Assembly: GCA_017516315.1 (NCBI GenBank)
Contig: JAFXDE010000047.1
Coordinates: forward strand, 1-35,845
Source of the DNA: Clostridia bacterium
GTDB lineage: Bacteria; Bacillota; Clostridia; Oscillospirales; Acutalibacteraceae
Direction: 5' to 3'
DNA: 35,845 bases
Position 1 is the first letter of the stretch. Each line of letters opens with the position of its first letter. Made by a program: the position numbers and the translations under genes. Positions 22,983 to 31,722 of the stretch are shown here, piece after piece. The notes beneath the pieces were generated by a model. The model had not been told where the DNA came from, did no database searches, and was given only the letters and a program-made list of their open reading frames with translations.

Positions 22983-23588
22983 ATGGAATTCAATGAAAAA
23001 TTACAAGAGCTGAGAAAACAAAAGGGGCTTACTCAGGAGAGCCTTGCAAAGGAGCTTTTTGTTTCCCGTACTGCTGTCTCAAAGTGGGAATCGGGCAGAG
23101 GCTATCCTAATATAGAGTCACTGAAGGCTATATCAAAGCTTTTCGGAATAACGGTCGATGAGCTTTTATCGGGGGAGGAGCTGCTTGATATATCCGAAGA
23201 GGAGACCAGGAAAAAGGAAAATAATTTCCGCAGTCTTGCTTTCGGACTTTCTGATGTCGGTGCGGCGATGCTCTTTTTTCTTCCTCTTTTCGGTCAGAAA
23301 AAGGCTGAACTTATACAGAGCGTTTCTCTTTTATCGCTGTCTCAGACAGCTCCTTATCTTAAAATATCCTATTATGTTGTCGTAATCGGAATCGTAGTAT
23401 CGGGAATTTTAAATCTTGCCCTTCAGAACAGCGAGCAGGAATTTTGGTTACGAAATAAGAATAGAATATCCTTGCTTATGAATATTGCCGGCGTGTTTCT
23501 GTTTATTATGAGTCAGCAGCCTTATGCGGCTACTTTTCTGCTGATTTTTCTGATAATGAAGGCGGCAATGCTCATAAAAAGGCAATGA
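22983..23588 (+). CDS. XRE regulator with membrane-embedded C-terminus
   Basis: 201 aa. The HTH_3 domain (residues ~5-61; GLTQESLAKELFVSRTAVSK, then WESGRGYPNIESL) is joined to about four predicted membrane spans (about 85-105, 122-145, 158-175, 180-197). This HTH-plus-TM layout is common in Firmicutes and implies a membrane-tethered regulator that senses an envelope condition or a small molecule. The sensed signal and targets cannot be deduced. A hairpin terminator follows at once. Confidence 0.85.
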   Translation: MEFNEKLQELRKQKGLTQESLAKELFVSRTAVSKWESGRGYPNIESLKAISKLFGITVDELLSGEELLDISEEETRKKENNFRSLAFGLSDVGAAMLFFLPLFGQKKAELIQSVSLLSLSQTAPYLKISYYVVVIGIVVSGILNLALQNSEQEFWLRNKNRISLLMNIAGVFLFIMSQQPYAATFLLIFLIMKAAMLIKRQ

Positions 23589-23593
23589 TACGA

Positions 23594-23624
23594 AAGGTGT
23601 CACAGAGGTGACGCCTTGTTTCTT
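23594..23624 (+). terminator. Terminator
   Basis: AAGGTGTCAC (23594-23603), loop AGAG, GTGACGCCTT (23608-23617), then GTTTCTT. A 10-bp stem with one G-T pair, right after the membrane XRE gene. Confidence 0.7.
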
Positions 23625-23696
23625 GCAGTCTTTTTAATTCTGTCTTAAGCTGTAGTCAGGCGAAAGCCGAAAAAAGAAAAAAAGGATGGTTTAAGA

Positions 23697-24341
23697 ATGA
23701 AAAAGAAAAATTGCAGGAATTTCTATGCTTCAGCAGTTATGCTTGCGGCCTTTGGTTTATGGACTGCGGCGGTCCTATTTGTCGATGTCAAAGCAATCGG
23801 TCCTTATGAGTCAGCTGTAGGATTTGCAACGGTAAATGCCTTCGTTCACAGACTTACGGGTGTGAATATGTCTCTTTATCACATTACTGATTGGCTCGGT
23901 CTTGTACCGATTTTTGTCGCGGTGGGTTTTGCCGTACTCGGCCTTATACAATGGATTAAAAGAAGAAGGCTGAGTAAGGTTGATTACAGTATCCTTGTCC
24001 TCGGCGGCTTTTATATTACCGTAATGGCGGTATATATGCTGTTCGAGACTGTGACAGTAAACTACAGACCTGTGTTGATAGACGGCATTTCAGAAAAATC
24101 TTATCCCTCGTCAACTACTCTGCTGGTGATGTGTATAATGCCTACTGCGATAATGCAGCTAAGAAGCAGGATTAAGGATGCTTCGCTTCGGAATTGGGTT
24201 TCACTTTTTATTTCCGCGTTTATTATATTTATGGTAATCGGCCGACTTGTTTCGGGTGTACATTGGTTTTCGGATATAGTCGGCGGAATACTGCTGAGTG
24301 CAGGACTTGTTATGATGTACAGATATTTTGTAAAAGAATAA
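23697..24341 (+). CDS. PAP2-family membrane phosphatase
   Basis: 214 aa. Multi-pass membrane protein with the PAP2 motifs SYPSSTT (C2) and SGVHWFSDIVGG (C3, catalytic His/Asp region). The C1 arginine-lysine segment is in the loop before, less clearly visible. Such enzymes remove phosphate from phosphatidic acid or undecaprenyl pyrophosphate on the outer face of the membrane. An AAAGGATGG-like RBS lies about 12 nt upstream. It is a single gene between terminators at 23594-23624 and 24375-24417. Confidence 0.85.
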   Translation: MKKKNCRNFYASAVMLAAFGLWTAAVLFVDVKAIGPYESAVGFATVNAFVHRLTGVNMSLYHITDWLGLVPIFVAVGFAVLGLIQWIKRRRLSKVDYSILVLGGFYITVMAVYMLFETVTVNYRPVLIDGISEKSYPSSTTLLVMCIMPTAIMQLRSRIKDASLRNWVSLFISAFIIFMVIGRLVSGVHWFSDIVGGILLSAGLVMMYRYFVKE

Positions 24342-24374
24342 ACACCTGTCACTTTGGCAAGACAGACTTTAAAT

Positions 24375-24417
24375 GCCGCTGAGAATCAGAGAAAATTCAT
24401 CGGCGGCGATTTTTTTG
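24375..24417 (+). terminator. Terminator of the PAP2 gene
   Basis: GCCGCTGA (24375-24382) pairs with TCGGCGGC (24400-24407), then GATTTTTTTG. Confidence 0.7.
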
Positions 24418-24502
24418 TAGCATTTTTGCTTACGGTGTGCTATAATCAGTCAGGTAATATATTTTTTAAGAAGTTTTTTGAACGGAAGTGTAAAAAAAAC
24501 AA

Positions 24503-25900
24503 ATGTCAACTTCAAATAAAAGGGAAAAAACTGACTTTTCGAAGGGTCCCGTGTGGAAGTGTATCGTCGCTCAGGCGATTCCTCTGACAGTGGCTCAGCT
24601 CGTACAGCTTTTATATAATGTCATTGACCGAATTTATCTCGGCCACATGGGCGACGGTAACAGTATGGCGCTTACGGGTGTAGGACTGACCTTTCCCGTG
24701 GTTTCGCTGATTATGGCATTTACGGCCTTGTTCGGTAACGGAGGAGTACCCATCTTCTCGATAAAGCGCGGTGCAGGCGACGAGGAAACCGCAGGCAGGA
24801 TTCTCGGTAACTCCTTTGCTTTATTGCTCGGAAGCTCTTTGATTTTAACTGCGGCGGGATATGCTTTCACTAAGCCCTTGCTTTTTGCCTTCGGTGCCGG
24901 TGAGGAGTCTTATGTTTACGCTAAGGAATATCTGAATATTTATCTTCTCGGTACCGTATTTTCTATGATAGCTACAGGAATGAACGGCTATATAAATGCT
25001 CAGGGCTTTCCGAAAATCGGTATGTGGTCGGTAACTATAGGCGCAGTATGCAATATAGTGTTGGATCCCGTTTTTATTTTCGGCCTTGATATGGGCGTTT
25101 CGGGCGCCGCCCTGGCTACAGTAATAAGTCAGGCTGTTTCGGCACTCTGGATTCTGCGGTTCCTTACCGGTAAAAAAGCAATTATCCCCTTAAGGCGCAG
25201 CCGAATAAGAATAAGCAAAAATATCACCAAGGAAATCTGTAAGCTCGGAATTTCGAATTTTATTATGCAGGGTACTACCTGTCTTGTGCAGGTGGCGTGT
25301 AATTCCACATTACAGTTATTCGGCGGAGATCTCTACATCGGTATTATGACCGTAACGAACTCTGTCCGTGAGATTTTTATGCTTCCCGTTATGGGTATAG
25401 TAAGCGGCGCTCAGCCGGTTATAAGCTTTAACTACGGTGCGAGACGGTTCGAAAGAGTGCGCTCGGGAATACGCTTTAATACCCTTATCGGTACTGTATA
25501 TACACTCTTTGCCTGGCTGCTGGTTATTTTGTTCCCCACATTTTGGTTCGGTATTTTTTCTGATGATGTTCAGATGGCAGAGCTGGGAATAAAGGCGATG
25601 AAGATTTACTTTTTCGGCTTTGTGTTTATGTCTTTGCAGTTTGCAGGTCAGTCGACCTTTCAGGCGCTGGGTGATGCTAAGCACGCGGTCTTTTTCTCCC
25701 TTTTGCGTAAGGCGATAATCGTAGTGCCCCTCACTCTTCTGCTTCCGCGGATGGGTTTAGGTGTTACGGGGGTATTTATGGCTGAACCGATTTCGAATGT
25801 TATGGGCGGAGCAGCCTGCTACCTGACTATGCGGATGACTGTTTACAGAGAGATAAAAAAGCAAATCAAGGCTTCTGAAGCTGACAGAGACGGAGAATAA
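24503..25900 (+). CDS. MATE-family multidrug efflux transporter
   Basis: 465 aa with 12 predicted membrane spans and the MatE hallmark N-terminus (QAIPLTVAQLVQLLYNVIDR, then IYLGHMGD). The two homologous halves are visible: the second begins near GISNFIMQGTTCLVQ. It extrudes cationic or organic substrates using H+ or Na+; its substrate cannot be told. The start region has a TATAAT at 24441-24446 but no good -35 and only a weak RBS (GGAAG). It is followed 1 nt later by the SpoU methyltransferase gene, so both are probably one transcript. Confidence 0.92.
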   Translation: MSTSNKREKTDFSKGPVWKCIVAQAIPLTVAQLVQLLYNVIDRIYLGHMGDGNSMALTGVGLTFPVVSLIMAFTALFGNGGVPIFSIKRGAGDEETAGRILGNSFALLLGSSLILTAAGYAFTKPLLFAFGAGEESYVYAKEYLNIYLLGTVFSMIATGMNGYINAQGFPKIGMWSVTIGAVCNIVLDPVFIFGLDMGVSGAALATVISQAVSALWILRFLTGKKAIIPLRRSRIRISKNITKEICKLGISNFIMQGTTCLVQVACNSTLQLFGGDLYIGIMTVTNSVREIFMLPVMGIVSGAQPVISFNYGARRFERVRSGIRFNTLIGTVYTLFAWLLVILFPTFWFGIFSDDVQMAELGIKAMKIYFFGFVFMSLQFAGQSTFQALGDAKHAVFFSLLRKAIIVVPLTLLLPRMGLGVTGVFMAEPISNVMGGAACYLTMRMTVYREIKKQIKASEADRDGE

Positions 25901-25901
25901 A

Positions 25902-26705
25902 ATGGATAATATAACAGAAATCAAAGATTTTTCGGCTCCCGAGCTGGATGTATATGCTCGGCTGACGGAGGTTCAGCTTTTAAACAGAGAGTTTCCCGAA
26001 AGGGGACTCTTTATAGCGGAAAGCCCCAAGGTTATTGAACGGGCTTTGGATGCAGGCTATGAGCCTGTTTCCTGTCTTATGGAGAAAAGGCATATTGAGG
26101 GCGAGGGCAGAGAAATACTCAAAAGAATGAAGGATGTTCCCGTATTCTGTGCAGAATTCGATGTGCTTACTCAGCTTACGGGCTTCAAGCTTACGAGAGG
26201 TATGCTGTGCGCTATGAGGCGTAAGCCGTTACCCTCCGTAAGGGAAATCTGTGAGGGGAAAAGAAGGATAGCCATACTTGACAGGGTTATGAATCCGACT
26301 AATGTAGGAGCAATAATCCGTTCGGCTGCTGCGCTTGGTATGGATGCGGTGCTTCTGACTCCTGGATGCTCAGACCCTCTTTACAGACGCGCGGCAAGAG
26401 TAAGCATGGGTACCGTCTTTCAGATAGACTGGACCTTTTTAACGGATGACAGTCTCGATGAGGTAAGAGCTTTGGGCTTTAAAACTGCAGCTATGGCACT
26501 TAAGGACAATTCTCTTTCTGTGGACGATCCGAGCCTTGCAGCAGAGAAAAAGCTCGCCGTAATTATGGGTACGGAGGGTGACGGACTTTCTGACGAGACC
26601 ATATCCGGCTGTGATTATACCGTCAGGATACCTATGTATCACGGTGTAGATTCTCTTAATGTGGCCGCCGCCTCGGCAGTAGCCTTTTATCAGCTGGGGA
26701 AATAA
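25902..26705 (+). CDS. SpoU/TrmH-family RNA 2'-O-methyltransferase
   Basis: 267 aa. The C-terminal SPOUT domain has the three SpoU motifs: MNPTNVGAIIRSAAALG (motif 1), AVIMGTEGDGLS (motif 2) and IPMYHGVDSLNVAAASAVAFY (motif 3). Together they form the knotted SAM site. An N-terminal RNA-binding substrate domain (residues ~1-110) resembles that of 23S rRNA or tRNA ribose methyltransferases. It acts in the cytosol on rRNA or tRNA; the exact nucleotide cannot be told. It is transcribed behind the MATE gene and closed by a terminator. Confidence 0.9.
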   Translation: MDNITEIKDFSAPELDVYARLTEVQLLNREFPERGLFIAESPKVIERALDAGYEPVSCLMEKRHIEGEGREILKRMKDVPVFCAEFDVLTQLTGFKLTRGMLCAMRRKPLPSVREICEGKRRIAILDRVMNPTNVGAIIRSAAALGMDAVLLTPGCSDPLYRRAARVSMGTVFQIDWTFLTDDSLDEVRALGFKTAAMALKDNSLSVDDPSLAAEKKLAVIMGTEGDGLSDETISGCDYTVRIPMYHGVDSLNVAAASAVAFYQLGK

Positions 26706-26740
26706 GATTTTAGTTGTGCTTAAGATAACAAGAAAATTCA

Positions 26741-26787
26741 CCGAATAATTTTTTTGTCTCTGTATTTTTATTCGGAGACTTTTTCTT
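26741..26787 (+). terminator. Terminator of the MATE/SpoU unit
   Basis: CCGAATAA (26741-26748) pairs with TTATTCGG (26768-26775), then AGACTTTTTCTT. An alternative stem uses GTCTC and GAGAC in the same stretch, with TTTTT directly after. Confidence 0.7.
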
Positions 26788-26795
26788 ATCTGCGG

Positions 26796-26825
26796 TTGAA
26801 AACACCTGTTTTCTTGTGTTATTAT
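26796..26825 (+). promoter_or_regulatory. Promoter of the GH78-like gene
   Basis: TTGAAA (26796-26801), 18-bp spacer, TATTAT (26820-26825); an AAGGAGGAG ribosome-binding site follows before the ATG at 26865. Confidence 0.6.
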
Positions 26826-26864
26826 TAATTTGAAAACAAGCTTAACAGCACCAAGGAGGAGAAT

Positions 26865-29201
26865 ATGAACATTATACAGACAATTATTTCCTACTTTGCC
26901 ATAGCGGCAGCTTTTATTTCTTCAATTTTTTCCTGGGGGGATGCGACTATGACACCCTTTACGAACGATTACAATATTCCGGACAGTATACCGGAGTACA
27001 GTATAATTTCTACTGAGGAAAAGGATGACTGGACGGCGAAATGGATTTGGGACAAGGAAAACCTTAAGGAGAAAAATGTCTGGATGTGTCTGAGCAAAAG
27101 GGTTAATCTCGATAAAATTCCCGGGAAGCTTACAGCTCATATCTCAGCCGATTCGAAATATTGGCTTTACATAAACGGGGAAACGGTTATATTCGAGGGA
27201 AATGTAAAGCGCGGTCCGGGGGTAAACAGCGGATATTACGACAGCATAGATATTTCACCATATCTTAAGGAGGGTGAAAATTCAATCTGCGCTCTTGTGT
27301 GGTATTGGGACAATGAAACCAGCTATTCCTATAACGGCAGCGGACAGGGCGGCTTCCTTTTCGAGGCTACAGGCGAGGACATCACTATCCTTTCCGATAA
27401 GGAGTGGAAGGTGAAAAGAAGCAGTGCCTATGTTGATTCTGCTCTTTATCCTCCTAACTACAGACTTCCCGAATACAGTATTTTCTACGATGCGAGGGAA
27501 GAAACAGTTGACTGGACAGATAAAGATTTTGATACTTCCTTATGGGAAAATGCCACGGAATATGCTGACGGCGGAGAGGGTGCCTACGGTAAGCTTTATC
27601 CGAGAGGTATACCCTTTCTGAAGGATTATGGTCTCAAGGATTATGAGAATTCTGAGGATTATGAAAATTATACGGTAAATAAGCCCTTCGGTGAAAAAAT
27701 TACCGTGGATATTCCTTATAATGCACAGCTTACACCTTATCTTAAGGTCATAGCTCCTGCCGGAAAAAAGATTCGCATAACCACGGAAAACACTTTGATA
27801 GGTGCGGTTTCGACTACCTATATAACTAAAGAGGGTGAGCAGGAGTTTGAGGCTTTAGGCTGGTTTAACGGTGAGCATATTACCTATAAAATACCTAAGG
27901 GCGTTACGGTGGTTTCTCTTAAGTACCGTGAAACGGGATATGACAGCTCCTTCAGCGGTGACTTTAAGTGTGACGATGAGTTCCTTAATTCTCTGTGGCA
28001 GAAATCTTTGCGTACGCTTTATGTTACAATGAGAGATAATTTTATGGATTGTCCCGACAGAGAAAGAGCCCAGTGGTGGGGCGATGTAACCAGCGAAATG
28101 ATTATGACTATGTATTCCATGGACAGTAATTCCTATCTGCTTTATCAGAAGGGTGTAGAAGCGATGCTTTCTCACATTGATGAAAGCAAGGTTCTGCAGA
28201 CTGTTGTACCCATAAACGGTGATTATTTCGAACTGCCCGTTCAGCAGCTCGCAGGAATTGTCGGATTCCTAACTTATTATGAATATACCGGTGACAGGGA
28301 CTTTATTGAAAAGGTATACGGTCCGTCTCTCGAATATCTTAAGCTTTGGGAGATGGGTGAAAATAATCTTGTCATTCATCGAAGCGGCTCCTGGGACTGG
28401 CCTGACTGGGGCAAGAGAGCAGATATGACCGCTATCGAAAATGCCTGGGTTTACTATGCTCTTTCAGCTACGGAAAAAATGGCGGAAATCTTAGGTGAGG
28501 AGAATGACCTTTCATTCATTACCGAAAGAAAGCGAGCCATAGAAAAGGGATATGCCTCTCTGTGGACAGAGGAGGGCTACAAAAGCTCAGATGTCAAAAA
28601 GCCCGATGACAGAGCCAATGCTCTTGCAGTTTTGTCGGGTCTTGCAGATGAAAAACAGTACGGTGTAATTCTTAACGTACTTAAAACAACTAAAAATTCC
28701 AGCCCTTATATGGAATATTACGTTCTCGAGGCTCTCTGTAAAATGGGTGAATATGAAGCTACAAAGGACAGAATCAAGGACAGATATGAGGACATGGTTA
28801 ATGAGGATTATTCTACTCTCTGGGAATTCTGGAAATCCTGGCAGGGTACTATGAATCACGCCTGGAGCGGCGGACCTCTTGTTATAATGAGTAAGCATTT
28901 CGCAGGTATCACGCCCCTTGAGGCAGGCTATGAGAAAGTAGAAATCGACCCTCAGTATTCTCTTTCCGATAAGTTAAGCTGTACTGTTCCGAGCGTAAAG
29001 GGAATAATCACCCTTGATTACGAAAAGACCGACAGCTATATTATTGATCTTACTCTTCCGCAGAGAGTGAAGGCAGTTTTATATGTGCCTACAGGTTCTT
29101 CGGTAAAGATCAATTCAGAGCTTTATTATAAGAACGGCGAATATACAGGCGAGAAAACAGCTGATGTTGAGATCATCGAAAAGGTAATCGGTAACAGATA
29201 A
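26865..29201 (+). CDS. Exported alpha-L-rhamnosidase-like glycoside hydrolase (GH78-type)
   Basis: 778 aa. A hydrophobic N-terminus (IISYFAIAAAFISSIFSW) serves as signal peptide or membrane anchor. A beta-sandwich region follows (WIWDKENLKEKNVWMCLSKR and LTAHISADSKYWLYINGE, typical of the rhamnosidase N-domain). The (alpha/alpha)6 barrel has DCPDRERAQWWGD (the GH78 catalytic-acid region, about residue 395). A C-terminal beta domain contains AGYEKVEIDPQ. It would release terminal rhamnose or related sugars from plant or microbial glycans outside the cell. The rhamnose specificity is inferred from family motifs only. It is a single gene with its own promoter, ending at a CCCCTGACTT hairpin. Confidence 0.82.
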   Translation: MNIIQTIISYFAIAAAFISSIFSWGDATMTPFTNDYNIPDSIPEYSIISTEEKDDWTAKWIWDKENLKEKNVWMCLSKRVNLDKIPGKLTAHISADSKYWLYINGETVIFEGNVKRGPGVNSGYYDSIDISPYLKEGENSICALVWYWDNETSYSYNGSGQGGFLFEATGEDITILSDKEWKVKRSSAYVDSALYPPNYRLPEYSIFYDAREETVDWTDKDFDTSLWENATEYADGGEGAYGKLYPRGIPFLKDYGLKDYENSEDYENYTVNKPFGEKITVDIPYNAQLTPYLKVIAPAGKKIRITTENTLIGAVSTTYITKEGEQEFEALGWFNGEHITYKIPKGVTVVSLKYRETGYDSSFSGDFKCDDEFLNSLWQKSLRTLYVTMRDNFMDCPDRERAQWWGDVTSEMIMTMYSMDSNSYLLYQKGVEAMLSHIDESKVLQTVVPINGDYFELPVQQLAGIVGFLTYYEYTGDRDFIEKVYGPSLEYLKLWEMGENNLVIHRSGSWDWPDWGKRADMTAIENAWVYYALSATEKMAEILGEENDLSFITERKRAIEKGYASLWTEEGYKSSDVKKPDDRANALAVLSGLADEKQYGVILNVLKTTKNSSPYMEYYVLEALCKMGEYEATKDRIKDRYEDMVNEDYSTLWEFWKSWQGTMNHAWSGGPLVIMSKHFAGITPLEAGYEKVEIDPQYSLSDKLSCTVPSVKGIITLDYEKTDSYIIDLTLPQRVKAVLYVPTGSSVKINSELYYKNGEYTGEKTADVEIIEKVIGNR

Positions 29202-29227
29202 GGAGTATAGCCTTACGGAAAAAAACG

Positions 29228-29256
29228 AACCCCTGACTTGTTGAAGGTCAGGGGTT
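29228..29256. terminator. Bidirectional hairpin of the CCCCTGACTT family
   Basis: AACCCCTGACTT (29228-29239) pairs with AGGTCAGGGGTT (29245-29256) over 12 bp with one G-T. It lies between the convergent GH78-like gene and the metallophosphoesterase gene. The plus strand continues AATATTTATTG. Confidence 0.7.
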
Positions 29257-29277
29257 AATATTTATTGATTTGTGTTA

Positions 29278-30237
29278 TCAGTCAAGCTCGAACACATAAC
29301 TGTCATAGCCTTCAAGCCACTGACCTGTAAGGTAGTTACGGAAGCGAAGTACTACGCTGTTTTCGTAAACCTCCAGCTGCATACCGATACCGTCCTTCCC
29401 GCATTCATCGTTTGCGGGGTAGTAGTTGCCGGGGTTGCCTGTAGCCGGAAGATTGATGTAGGTAACATTGTCTGTGGTCTGTACTGAAGAGTCGCTTACT
29501 CCGTAGTGAGAATGGCCGCAGAAATAGAAGGTGCGTACGCCGCTGCCTTCGAGGATTTCTGTCAGACGGTCATTCTGATCGGAAATATTGAAGCCTGCAT
29601 AGGAACGGTCACCGTTACGGCCGTATACAAGATAATGATTGAGAACAAAGCAGGGCTTACCGCTTTCTTTTGCTTCAGCGAGCTCGCTTTCGAGCCAGGA
29701 AAGCTGTTCGTCGCTGATAATCTGTTTACCGTCTTCGCCTGTACGGCCCTCACCGCCGAGTACGATAAACTTATAGCCTTTTTCCTCGCGACTGAAGTAT
29801 ACCTTGTCTCCGTCATTACCGAAATAGATATTTCTCATAATGATGAAACGGTCTGAAAGGGCTTCAAAGTCGCCGCTTGTGTTATCGCTTGTGTCCATAT
29901 CGTGGTTTCCGGGAGCGACAATAACATCCTCAGCGTCAAAGAAACGGCTGACAAGTCCGTAGGCTAAAAGCGTTTCTATTATCTGACCGTTCATTGTGTT
30001 GTCTCCGAGAAGCAGAAGAAGGTCATTGTCGGCCTTGTCTGCAGCGCGTAAAACGTTACCGACACGCAGGTGGCGCGAAGTATTATTTCCTTCCATATGA
30101 AGGTCGGATAAAACCGTGGCAGAAAGAAGACAGTTTTCAGCGTCCTTTTTTTCGATAGCCTCGGGAGCACCGCCTAAGGGTAAGAAAATAAAGAAAGTAA
30201 GTAGGATTGCGAGAGTTCTCATAAATGTATGTATCAT
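29278..30237 (-). CDS. Exported metallophosphoesterase (calcineurin-like)
   Basis: 319 aa. An N-terminal signal peptide (MRTLAILLTFFIFLPLGG) precedes a calcineurin-like domain with the metal motifs SDLHMEG (about 44), LLLLLGDNT (about 77), APGNHDMD (about 109) and later LNHYLVYG and CGHSHYG (about 246). It should act outside the cytoplasm on a phosphomono- or diester of unknown identity. I chose the ATG at 30237, which has GAGGAGGTG just upstream, over the in-frame GTG at 30246, which lies within that RBS. It is divergent from a second exported phosphoesterase at 30391. Confidence 0.85.
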   Translation of the reverse strand: MIHTFMRTLAILLTFFIFLPLGGAPEAIEKKDAENCLLSATVLSDLHMEGNNTSRHLRVGNVLRAADKADNDLLLLLGDNTMNGQIIETLLAYGLVSRFFDAEDVIVAPGNHDMDTSDNTSGDFEALSDRFIIMRNIYFGNDGDKVYFSREEKGYKFIVLGGEGRTGEDGKQIISDEQLSWLESELAEAKESGKPCFVLNHYLVYGRNGDRSYAGFNISDQNDRLTEILEGSGVRTFYFCGHSHYGVSDSSVQTTDNVTYINLPATGNPGNYYPANDECGKDGIGMQLEVYENSVVLRFRNYLTGQWLEGYDSYVFELD

Positions 30238-30390
30238 ATTTATCACCTCCTCTTCATTTTAACTGATAAAATAAAAAATGTCAATAACAGGAAAATTCGC
30301 CTGAATCTTATTTGTTTGCCGCTTGTTTTCGTACGGAATGTATGATAAGATTAATGTATAATAAATTTATTTGTTCCGGAGGATGAAATA

Positions 30391-31638
30391 ATGAAGAAGG
30401 CCTTTAAAATAATTTCACTTATATTGGCTGTTATAATAGCGGGCACATTGGCTCTTTCCATAAGACCCGAATACAGCGGAGTTAATTATAATCCTGCTGA
30501 CAGTAAGAATGAAACGGATAAAATTATTAAGTTCGGCGAAGACGGAAGGCTTAAGATTTTACATATTACCGATACACATCTTAAGCATAATCATAATCTT
30601 GATCCGACACTCTGGACGGTAGAGAGAGCCTGTGACGAGGAAAAGCCCGACATAGTTATGCTGACGGGTGACATTGTTCTTAACTGCGAGAGTGCGGAGG
30701 ATACAAAGAAGCTGATAAATGCTCTTATGAATATTTTCGATTCGAGAAGCATCCCCGTAGCAGTGACCTTCGGCAATCACGACTCGGAGCAGGGGGCTAT
30801 GTCGAGAGAGGAGCTTATGGCTTATTATAACACCTTCTCCTGTTCTGTTTCCGTGGATGACGGTGAAAAATTAAGCGGCTGCGGTACATATAATATTCCT
30901 GTCCTTTCCTCGGACGGCGAAAAGGTAGGCTTCAATCTCTGGGTATTTGATTCGGGCGATTATGACGAAGAGGGCAGATACAGCTGTGTTCAGCCTGACC
31001 AGGTCGAATGGTATAAGCAGGTTTCCGATAAGCTGAAAAAAGAAAATAACGGAGAAAAGGTCAACTCTCTCGTTTTTCAGCACATAATCGTCGCTGAAAT
31101 CTACGATGCACTTCAGAAATCGGACAAATGGAAATCCTATTCATATAAGCATTTATACAATGAAGATGAGTATTATATGTTTGACCCCGACTGTGTTAAT
31201 TACGGAACGCTCAGAGAAACTCCCTGTCCCGGCTATGAAAATCACGGTCAGTTCGGGGCAATGGCGGAAAAGGGAGATGTTCTGGCTATGTTTACGGGAC
31301 ACGACCACACTAACGCCTTCGGCGTCGAGTACGAGGGAATTGATATCGTGAATTCTCTCAGCACCCGTTATATAGGTCTTTTCCACTCTACACAGTGCGG
31401 CTACAGAGTAATCGAGGTGGACGAAAGGGATACCTCCTCTTATGAGACAAGAGTGGAGCGTGTGTTCGATAATTATGATTTCGAAACCGTAAAGGAAGAA
31501 AAGGCAAAGGGCGACAAGTTTAAATATAAAATGTCCCGTGAATTTGCCTTCAAGGGTATGGTTCAGAAATTCGCTACGGTAGCTTACGGTAAAATGATAG
31601 AAGCCGTTACAGGCAGACAGGTAACCTATGCCGATTAA
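30391..31638 (+). CDS. Membrane-anchored or exported metallophosphoesterase
   Basis: 415 aa. A single N-terminal hydrophobic segment (IISLILAVIIAGTLALSI, residues ~7-24) is followed by a calcineurin-like domain: HITDTHLKH (about 57), MLTGDIVLN (about 92), TFGNHDSEQ (about 128), VFQHIIV (about 230) and FTGHDHTNAFG (about 303). All metal ligands are present. Sequence resemblance to the Icc/purple acid phosphatase-like branch suggests an external phosphatase, with substrate unknown. RBS CGGAGG 9 nt from the ATG. It may scavenge phosphate together with the divergent esterase. Confidence 0.85.
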   Translation: MKKAFKIISLILAVIIAGTLALSIRPEYSGVNYNPADSKNETDKIIKFGEDGRLKILHITDTHLKHNHNLDPTLWTVERACDEEKPDIVMLTGDIVLNCESAEDTKKLINALMNIFDSRSIPVAVTFGNHDSEQGAMSREELMAYYNTFSCSVSVDDGEKLSGCGTYNIPVLSSDGEKVGFNLWVFDSGDYDEEGRYSCVQPDQVEWYKQVSDKLKKENNGEKVNSLVFQHIIVAEIYDALQKSDKWKSYSYKHLYNEDEYYMFDPDCVNYGTLRETPCPGYENHGQFGAMAEKGDVLAMFTGHDHTNAFGVEYEGIDIVNSLSTRYIGLFHSTQCGYRVIEVDERDTSSYETRVERVFDNYDFETVKEEKAKGDKFKYKMSREFAFKGMVQKFATVAYGKMIEAVTGRQVTYAD

Positions 31639-31673
31639 AGGTAAGGCTGAGCCTATAAAATATATAAAAACAG

Positions 31674-31706
31674 CCCCCCGACTCTTTTTATCTAAGGGTC
31701 GGGGGT
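31674..31706. terminator. Bidirectional hairpin, diverged CCCCTGAC-family member
   Basis: CCCCCGAC (31675-31682) pairs with GTCGGGGG (31698-31705), between the convergent phosphoesterase and beta-helix genes. The plus strand continues TGTTGTAAT. Confidence 0.6.
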
Positions 31707-31722
31707 GTTGTAATCTGAGGGT

